DNA from: Rhizobium mesosinicum
Lineage (GTDB): Bacteria; Pseudomonadota; Alphaproteobacteria; Rhizobiales; Rhizobiaceae
DNA length: 64,000 bases
Assembly: GCF_019511345.1 (NCBI RefSeq)
Contig: NZ_JAEUAK010000008.1
Coordinates: 1-64,000, forward strand
Direction: 5' to 3'
The translations under genes were made by a program, and so were the position numbers. Below are positions 59,663 to 64,000 of this stretch, piece by piece. The notes below the pieces were generated by a model that saw only the letters and a list, made by a program, of their open reading frames with translations, had not been told where the DNA came from and ran no database searches. How positions within the stretch are numbered: position 1 is the stretch's first letter; the number at the start of each line of letters is the position of its first letter.

Positions 59663-59926
59663 TCAATGAACGATGGTCAGCGCGGCGATACCCGCCTCGT
59701 CGGCGGCGCGTAAAAACGCCTCCCGGAATTGCTCCGGAGCAACTTCTCCACAGATGGCATCGATGCAGGCTTTGACGGCGATCATGTATTCCTCCCCGTC
59801 GTCGAAAGGCCAGTCCCGGATCAGCAGGTATGCGGCATCGCCGAGCGTGCGCACGACCGTGTGCGTCTCCCGACCGCGCAAGACCAGCCCGACCGGTGCG
59901 AATACCGATGACGTGTTCCAGTTCAT
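59663..59926 (-). CDS. DUF982-family small protein
   Basis: 87-residue protein matching the DUF982 pattern: FAPVGLVLRGRETHTVVRTLGDAAYLLIRDWPFDDGEEYMIAVKACIDAICGEVAPEQFREAFLRAADEAGI can be followed as strand, dAa-hLl-WP motif, central helix with Cys, then R-aFl-Aa-eAgi. DUF982 proteins are numerous in Rhizobium and Agrobacterium and of unknown function. ATG at 59926 has GAGGACA upstream. Confidence 0.82.
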   Translation of the reverse strand: MNWNTSSVFAPVGLVLRGRETHTVVRTLGDAAYLLIRDWPFDDGEEYMIAVKACIDAICGEVAPEQFREAFLRAADEAGIAALTIVH

Positions 59927-60042
59927 TGTCCTCGACCCCTCAAGGCACGGAGATTGAAACCTTGAACACACTATACGCGCGAATTATGAAATTCGGAATT
60001 GCGCTTTGCTCGAATCTTGAGCGCGTGACATGTCTGCCACGC

Positions 60043-60083
60043 TAGAAAGAAAGGGCGCTCCACGACCTCAAGTCGGAGCGCCC
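60043..60083 (-). terminator. Orphan leftward Rho-independent terminator
   Basis: GGGCGCTC (60053-60060) pairs with GAGCGCCC (60076-60083), with an inner CGAC/GTCG stem. On the minus strand it is followed by TTTCTTTC. No minus-strand CDS ends just before it. Confidence 0.7.
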
Positions 60084-60490
60084 TATGGCCGCGTCGGCGT
60101 CAGTTGCGGCGGAGGCCGACGCAGGCAGCGCTAGAACACCGCATTTGGAACGGAATGGCAACATCCGACACGCTCCTGCGCCTGCATCCGGCCTGCGATC
60201 CACAATGTTTCCACAGCTTATCCACAGGGGCGGATGGATCTCCTCCAACGCATTCAACGACATATGCCCGAAGCTGTCGGGCTGCCCCAGATGGGTGATG
60301 TGGCGGCCCGATGACACCGGCAATATCTTCCGGACAAACTGTCCTAAAGGCCACAATGCGGAGCTATTGTGGCCCTCCCTCCTTGAGCGCTGGGCGGCGG
60401 ACGCTCGGAGGTGGAGGCGGCAGGCATGCATGAGGGCCTGCCGCCTTCATTATCAGGTATTCGGTCATTCGAAGGCCTGCGCCTCCGCAA

Positions 60491-60522
60491 ACAAAAAGGA
60501 CCCGCTCACTTGGGAGCGGGCC
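60491..60522 (-). terminator. Terminator of the 66-aa hypothetical gene
   Basis: CCCGCTC (60501-60507) and GAGCGGG (60514-60520) form the stem. On the minus strand a T-run follows (AAAAAGG on plus, 60493-60499). Confidence 0.8.
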
Positions 60523-60565
60523 TCAGGGGTGCCCGGAGTCGGACGGGCATCGGGAAAATGGTTGA

Positions 60566-60766
60566 TCAGATATAGGCCGCCGCGTCGACGTTCCAGCTCT
60601 CCGACCTCTTCGACATCGGAAAGGTTTTGTCGCTTGCGGGATGGGTGTGCTGACGGGCGGCGGCGTCGAGCAGGGCCGCAAAGGATGCCAGGCTGATCCT
60701 GTCGGCGCGTAGCATCTGGCGGATCATCGGATCTTTCAGCATTTCCGATGGTGTCATCTCACCCAT
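60566..60766 (-). CDS. Small conserved hypothetical protein
   Basis: 66 residues: MGEMTPSEMLKDPMIRQMLRADRISLASFAALLDAAARQ is a pattern (PSEMLxDPhIRxhhxADxhSLxxhxxLL) found in short Rhizobiaceae proteins of unknown function. The last 25 residues vary. A Rho-independent terminator lies 45 bases downstream, supporting a real transcript. It is divergent from the next small gene. Confidence 0.7.
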   Translation of the reverse strand: MGEMTPSEMLKDPMIRQMLRADRISLASFAALLDAAARQHTHPASDKTFPMSKRSESWNVDAAAYI

Positions 60767-60956
60767 GGTATCCTCCCGTGGCTGTTTCCGGCGCTTGCGG
60801 CATCATAAATCCGTATTGCTATCAATGCATGTCGCGACGATGGCGAAAAGACGGCAAATGAGGTTCATTCGGGCTAGCTCCAATGTGGCATTGGTTTCAG
60901 ATTTCACCGAATGCTACCGTAGTGACCGAGAGGGAACCACAGTGGAGGAGGGCCAT

Positions 60957-61172
60957 ATGGAAGCCAGGCAAGAGGAAGCCAGGCAGGGGGAAGCAAGGAT
61001 GTTCGACGAGATCGTGATGGGTCTCGCCGCGCTGGGGGCCAAGATCAGCGAGATCAACGCCCGGCCCCTCCCTCTCCTGGATTTGGAATATGCCAAGGCC
61101 GAATTGAAGGCCAGGCCGGCAAAGGTTCGCAAGCGCTTCGACAGGTTCAGAGCGAGGAAACTGAGTGCCTGA
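60957..61172 (+). CDS. Small basic hypothetical protein with repeated N-terminus
   Basis: 71 residues beginning MEARQEEARQGEARMFDEIV, where EARQ is repeated by a short DNA tandem (gaagccaggca). The remainder, MGLAALGAKISEINARPLPLLDLEYAKAELKARPAKVRKRFDRFRARKLSA, is helical and strongly basic. ATG at 60957 has an excellent GGAGGAGGG (60944-60952). The frame is open further upstream (to 60765) but without a start signal of that quality. Function unknown. Confidence 0.55.
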   Translation: MEARQEEARQGEARMFDEIVMGLAALGAKISEINARPLPLLDLEYAKAELKARPAKVRKRFDRFRARKLSA

Positions 61173-61307
61173 CACCGGGTTCGGCAACGCAATTTTGACC
61201 ATGAACGTATTTTTCTGACGTTTGCTCACATTTTGCCGATTGCAAGTGCATCAGAAAGCCGCTTTTCTTGTCGTCCGCATCCTCTAATTTAGAGATACCC
61301 TACCACC

Positions 61308-61538
61308 ATGAACCGTTACGACATCGAGCGCCGGAACGACGACGACTGGACCGTTATCGACCGGCTGACGGGCGCGCCCGTGCCGCATCTGCCGGAAAAG
61401 CTGGGAAGCAGGCTCGAAGCCCAGGCGCTTGCCGATTTTCGCAACCGGCTGGCCATCCCGCAACAGGAGCGCATTCGCTCCCGTCTCGATACGCTGCGGC
61501 TCGCCTGGCAGGTGTTGACGGGCAAACGCACGCGTTAG
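61308..61538 (+). CDS. Small hypothetical protein
   Basis: 76 residues: a short beta-strand start (YDIERRNDDDWTVIDRLTGAPV) resembling small domains with a W-x-V-x-D pattern, then a charged helical part ending LTGKRTR. I recognise no family. The upstream sequence shows only a weak ribosome-binding site (GAGATACC), but a hairpin after the stop (61565-61582) supports a transcription unit. Confidence 0.5.
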   Translation: MNRYDIERRNDDDWTVIDRLTGAPVPHLPEKLGSRLEAQALADFRNRLAIPQQERIRSRLDTLRLAWQVLTGKRTR

Positions 61539-61564
61539 AGCGTGTCGCCACCTGGCACGAAAGA

Positions 61565-61582
61565 GGCCCGCCGAAGCGGGCC
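61565..61582. terminator. Hairpin between convergent small gene and nrsF-type gene
   Basis: GGCCCGC-CGAA-GCGGGCC is a perfect stem with a stable tetraloop. T-rich sequence (TCTTTC) follows on the minus strand, so it could serve either direction. Confidence 0.6.
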
Positions 61583-61725
61583 AAATTGGGAAATGACAGG
61601 CTGGATCGCACGACGCATCGTGTGGTGCACGGTTTATCAAAGGAAAGTGCGCCGTGCGGTCCGCGTGCCGGACTGAGATCGAGGCCGAAAGTTTCCGGCG
61701 CCGGCTGATTTTTCTGGCGCCGCTG

Positions 61726-62361
61726 CTACCAGCGAAGGACTTTCCGGCCGAGCAAGAATCCGGCTGTCGTCGCGACCAGGATGCCGATCGAATACCAAGT
61801 CGCCAGAAACAGCGGGCTATCGTCTGGGCAGTGCCAGGCATAGATGGCTGCCGCTATGCCGCCGGCGGCAAGACCTGCCACCGCACCCGCCGTGCCCGGA
61901 TTTTCCGGAGCGCCCTCGCGGATCGAATAGAGGATGGCGGCGAGCGGGGCAATGGAAAGGGTCGGCACGAAGAACAGGCAGAAGGCGGAGAACTGCCCCT
62001 CCGTGCGGCTTGCCCAGTCTGCCTGCGGCACGACGAGCAGTTCGGTCACGATGCCGGCAATCAGAACCGCCAGCGGCAAGGTGAGCGTCAAGGCCGCAGA
62101 GCGCAGCGAGACGCCGGGCTTGCCAATCCGGAAGGCGAGGCGGGTGGCGGTGGCGGCGAGCAGCAGCGTGATGCCGAGCTTGAAGAGGACGCGCGGCGTC
62201 TCGATCATCTCGGCCATGTTTTTGCGGATGCCGATGGTCGAGAGCAGCAGCGCGGCTGATATCACCACACCGATGACCAGCGCGATCAGGAAGACGCGGC
62301 CGAAGCGGAGGCGGACGCGAGCATCTCTTGCCAGCATGTTGATCAGGTCATCCGTTTTCAC
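61726..62361 (-). CDS. nrsF: NrsF-family anti-sigma factor (DUF1109)
   Basis: 211-residue inner-membrane protein with six predicted segments that should bind and inhibit the ECF sigma factor encoded upstream. Two cysteines, C128 (FSAFCLFFVP) and C178 (YAWHCPDDSP), are 50 residues apart. Caulobacter NrsF has its two functional cysteines with the same 50-residue spacing, and they are needed for response to metals and oxidants. The start overlaps the sigma-factor gene end by 14 bases, typical of sigma/anti-sigma pairs. Confidence 0.93.
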   Translation of the reverse strand: MKTDDLINMLARDARVRLRFGRVFLIALVIGVVISAALLLSTIGIRKNMAEMIETPRVLFKLGITLLLAATATRLAFRIGKPGVSLRSAALTLTLPLAVLIAGIVTELLVVPQADWASRTEGQFSAFCLFFVPTLSIAPLAAILYSIREGAPENPGTAGAVAGLAAGGIAAAIYAWHCPDDSPLFLATWYSIGILVATTAGFLLGRKVLRW

Positions 62362-62914
62362 GTGTGTTGCTCCGATAGAGGGCGGCCAATCCTTTGAGCG
62401 CCCTGTGCAGCGCCACTCGCACGGCGCCTTCCGTCATCTGTAGCCGCTCCGCCGTTTCGCGGATACCGGCGCCACCGAGCGAGATCGAGCGGACGATTTC
62501 GCGCTGCGGATCGCGCAGACCGTCCAGCATGCGTTCGACGTCGATGCGGTCGGCGCCGTCATCCTGATGGTCTGCTTCCAGCGTTTCCATCACATCCTCG
62601 ATCGGCACCGAAACATAGCGGCCACGGCGGCGCAGGCTGTCGATCAGCTTGTTGCGCACGATGGTGGACAGCCACGGGCCGATAGGCCGCGAGATATCCC
62701 AGGTCCCGCGCTTCAGATGCACTGCCAGCAGTACTTCCTGCACCACGTCTTCCACCTCGCTCGGCGGAGCACCGAACTGGTCGCAGCGCCTGCGCGCAAT
62801 CGACCGGAGATAGGGTGTCACGGCCTTCAGGAAACGGTCATAGCACAGTGTGTCGCCGGCAATTGCCGCGCGCATCCATGCCGCCCATTCCTCTTCACGG
62901 GCCGAATATTTCAT
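62348..62914 (-). CDS. ECF-type RNA polymerase sigma factor (SigF-like)
   Basis: 188 residues with region 2 (YDRFLKAVTPYLRSIARRRC...SEVEDVVQEVLLAVHLKRGTWDISRPIGPWLSTIVRNKLIDSLRRR) and region 4 (LRDPQREIVRSISLGGAGIRETAERLQMTEGAVRVALHRALKGL). It should direct transcription of a small regulon, as SigF does in Caulobacter, where NrsF restrains it until metal or oxidative stress. ATG at 62914. A GTAACA-N16-CGTA element directly upstream looks like an ECF promoter and would mean self-activation. The sigma gene and nrsF form an operon separate from doxX by a terminator. Confidence 0.94.
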   Translation of the reverse strand: MKYSAREEEWAAWMRAAIAGDTLCYDRFLKAVTPYLRSIARRRCDQFGAPPSEVEDVVQEVLLAVHLKRGTWDISRPIGPWLSTIVRNKLIDSLRRRGRYVSVPIEDVMETLEADHQDDGADRIDVERMLDGLRDPQREIVRSISLGGAGIRETAERLQMTEGAVRVALHRALKGLAALYRSNTRENG

Positions 62915-62928
62915 CCGCTACTCACCTC

Positions 62929-62954
62929 TACGCACGGGGCCACGTGTTTGTTAC
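62929..62954 (-). promoter_or_regulatory. Candidate ECF (SigF-type) promoter of the sigma-factor gene
   Basis: Read on the minus strand: GTAACA (62954-62949), a 16-base spacer, then CGTA (62932-62929), ending 14 bases before the ATG. This fits a GTAAC / CGTA ECF promoter of the SigF type and predicts a very short leader. Confidence 0.6.
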
Positions 62955-63059
62955 CGTCATCCTGAAAATTTTGATGACGCGGCACGTAAGGCAGAGCCGG
63001 CGTCTGCGCCTATTGAGCCCATCGGCAGGCAAACGGCAAGAGGAGTGCGCCGACAAAGC

Positions 63060-63093
63060 GCAAAACCGCCCGGCACGATGAGGTGCCGGGCGG
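63060..63093 (-). terminator. Terminator of the doxX operon
   Basis: CCGCCCGGCAC (63066-63076) and GTGCCGGGCGG (63083-63093) form a perfect 11-bp stem; TTTTG follows on the minus strand, 30 bases beyond the doxX stop. Confidence 0.8.
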
Positions 63094-63123
63094 AGAGCTT
63101 GCGCTGGTATCGAAATCGGCCGT

Positions 63124-63651
63124 CTAACTGTTGGCAGCGCCTGAGATCCGCGCAATCAAGCGGTCGAGCGACAGCCGGCCCGGGCCGTAGCGCATGATGG
63201 CGAGCGCCATTGCCGCCCAGGTGATGTGGATCGGCCAGCCATCGGGCACTGTCAGCTCGACGATCAGGGTCATGAAAAGCAGGCCGAGGCCGGCGAAGCG
63301 GGTGGCGAGGCCGAAGACGAGCAGCGTCGGGAAGATGATCTCGCCGCAGCCGGAGAGAAAGGCCATGACCGCGGGCATCGGGAAGGGATAGGGGCCGCCC
63401 GGCAGATGCAGCATGAATTCCTGGGTGAAGAGATCGATCGCCGTATCGTTCAGCTGCAGGAAGCCATCCCATTTCAGGACGCCGGAGCGCCAGAAGGGAA
63501 CGGCGAGCGCCACACGCAGAACAGCCTGAACGAGATCGGGTTGGGCAACGGCGCGGACAAGTCCGTCAGCCGTCGCCACCAGCCTCGTCAGCGGGGAGAG
63601 AGTGCCGTTGCGAGGCTCGTTGTGAGGCATGGAGTGAAGCATGTCAGACAT
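63124..63651 (-). CDS. DoxX-family membrane protein
   Basis: 175-residue inner-membrane protein with about four segments (LVQAVLRVALAVPFWRSGVLKWDGF; AVMAFLSGCGEIIFPTLLVFGLATRFAGLGLLFMTLIVELTV). The GW/KW-type motif after the first segment and GCGEI in the second are typical of DoxX/TQO-like proteins encoded with DUF2063 and DUF692 genes. Its start overlaps the DUF2063 gene end by eight bases. In the SigF regulon of Caulobacter and in related metal-responsive operons a DoxX member sits in the same place. Confidence 0.93.
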   Translation of the reverse strand: MSDMLHSMPHNEPRNGTLSPLTRLVATADGLVRAVAQPDLVQAVLRVALAVPFWRSGVLKWDGFLQLNDTAIDLFTQEFMLHLPGGPYPFPMPAVMAFLSGCGEIIFPTLLVFGLATRFAGLGLLFMTLIVELTVPDGWPIHITWAAMALAIMRYGPGRLSLDRLIARISGAANS

Positions 63652-64000
63652 TGGAAATCTCCAGTTCGATAGCGGAAAAGGCGCCTGACGTGATCATCTC
63701 GCCGATCGCGGCGAAGAGATCGAAGGCGGGATGGGCGTCGAGGCCGGCTGCGACGGCGCCGGCAAGGCATTCGCCCGCCAGCAGCGCGTTGAAGAAGGCG
63801 GCTCCGCCCGGCGGCAGCAGACGCACGGTGACTTCGTCGTCGAGACGGGTAATCAGCCCGTCTTCGGGGTGGTCCTCGACCCGGCCGACCGGTCCCGAGC
63901 CGCGGTTCATGGCGAAGATGGTGACGGCCGGATGGTCGGATGAAATTACCCGCGTTGCCGGATGCGGACGGAAGGTCGCCGCTCCGAGATATTCCTGTGG
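63644..64000 (-). CDS. DUF2063 (HvfC/BufC-like) protein, N-terminus beyond window
   Basis: The frame is open to base 64000, so the gene begins to the right of the window; about 118 C-terminal residues are visible (PQEYLGAATFRPHPATRVIS at the window edge; VTVRLLPPGGAAFFNALLAGECLAGAVAAGL near the end). These match the C-terminal part of DUF2063 proteins, partners of DUF692 MNIO enzymes that modify cysteines in copper-binding peptides (bufferins). An internal ATG at 63910 is not the start. The DUF692 and peptide genes, if present, lie just outside. Confidence 0.88.
   Translation of the reverse strand, partial: PQEYLGAATFRPHPATRVISSDHPAVTIFAMNRGSGPVGRVEDHPEDGLITRLDDEVTVRLLPPGGAAFFNALLAGECLAGAVAAGLDAHPAFDLFAAIGEMITSGAFSAIELEISNV

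Larger units (their letters stand above)
59927..60565. other. 639-bp region with terminators and possible leftward small RNA
   Basis: No convincing protein gene is seen on either strand. Present are: a strong hairpin plus T-rich tract reading leftward at 60043-60083; a perfect DnaA-box-like TTATCCACA at 60214-60222; a hairpin GGCCACAAT...ATTGTGGCC at 60350-60375; and the terminator of the next leftward gene at 60491-60522. The leftward terminator at 60043-60083 has no gene feeding it, which leaves room for a non-coding RNA on the minus strand. Confidence 0.4.

Noticed and set aside
60042..60696. ORFs on both strands in the 60.0-60.7 kb region
   Set aside because: They include terminator hairpins, have no convincing start and no recognisable pattern; treated as non-coding with a possible small RNA.

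Overview
The window reads as a chromosomal segment of a Rhizobium of the leguminosarum/etli type (Alphaproteobacteria, Rhizobiaceae). Reasons: high GC and dense coding; the aerobic cob pathway for vitamin B12; the acpXL to lpxXL cluster that builds the very-long-chain acyl group of rhizobial lipid A; an fnrN-type regulator preceded by two anaeroboxes; DUF1127, DUF982 and NrsF proteins typical of the order; and several short interspersed repeat families of the kind scattered through Rhizobiaceae genomes. No tRNA, rRNA, CRISPR, IS transposase or prophage gene was seen.

Layout. 1-9.4 kb: cobalamin genes cobN (3' part, with an in-frame palindromic repeat), cobO, cobE and the tightly overlapping cobABCD operon, interrupted by a TauE-type exporter and a nucleoside hydrolase. 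9.4-14.8 kb: an MFS transporter, a DUF1127 protein, an ArsR/SRPBCC pair with a striking palindromic operator, a variant ureohydrolase, a winged-helix/TolB/TPR regulator and a small L,D-transpeptidase. 14.8-21.4 kb: fnrN with two FNR boxes, then acpXL-fabZXL-fabF2XL-fabF1XL-adhXL-lpxXL. 21.5-25.9 kb: a PAS-like protein, VOC and SRPBCC proteins, an AraC regulator and gnd.

26-39.8 kb is a sugar-oligomer utilisation locus: LacI regulator, binding protein, two permeases, ATPase, GH2 beta-mannosidase, TIM-barrel isomerase, Gfo/Idh/MocA dehydrogenase, aldo/keto reductase and GH43 beta-xylosidase. It looks like a system for importing and trimming plant hemicellulose fragments. 39.9-43.1 kb: 5-formyl-THF cyclo-ligase, LysR, HPP-CBS and a small membrane protein. 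43.5-46.8 kb: divergent zinc uptake genes znuA / znuCB-zur with Zur-like palindromes in between. 46.9-57.9 kb: mixed accessory genes, including two TetR systems with clear inverted-repeat operators (one facing an aldo/keto reductase, one facing an O-methyltransferase), a DMT exporter, a YcbB-type L,D-transpeptidase, a DHFR-like reductase, a nucleotide-sugar-epimerase-like protein and a DHA2-type MFS pump. 58-61.6 kb is sparse, with small rhizobial hypothetical genes and one exported protein with an internal duplication. 61.7-64 kb: NrsF anti-sigma factor, ECF sigma factor, DoxX and the start-truncated DUF2063 gene. That set is known from SigF/NrsF and metal-responsive bufferin-type operons, and it continues past the right edge.

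The points most worth a second look are: the ketosynthase FabF2XL, which has lost its active-site residues and resembles a chain-length factor; AdhXL, which lacks catalytic zinc ligands; the ECF/NrsF/DoxX/DUF2063 locus with a candidate self-promoter; the His-rich tail on ZnuC; the in-frame repeat in cobN; and repeat elements that supply a leader or a stop codon to neighbouring genes.
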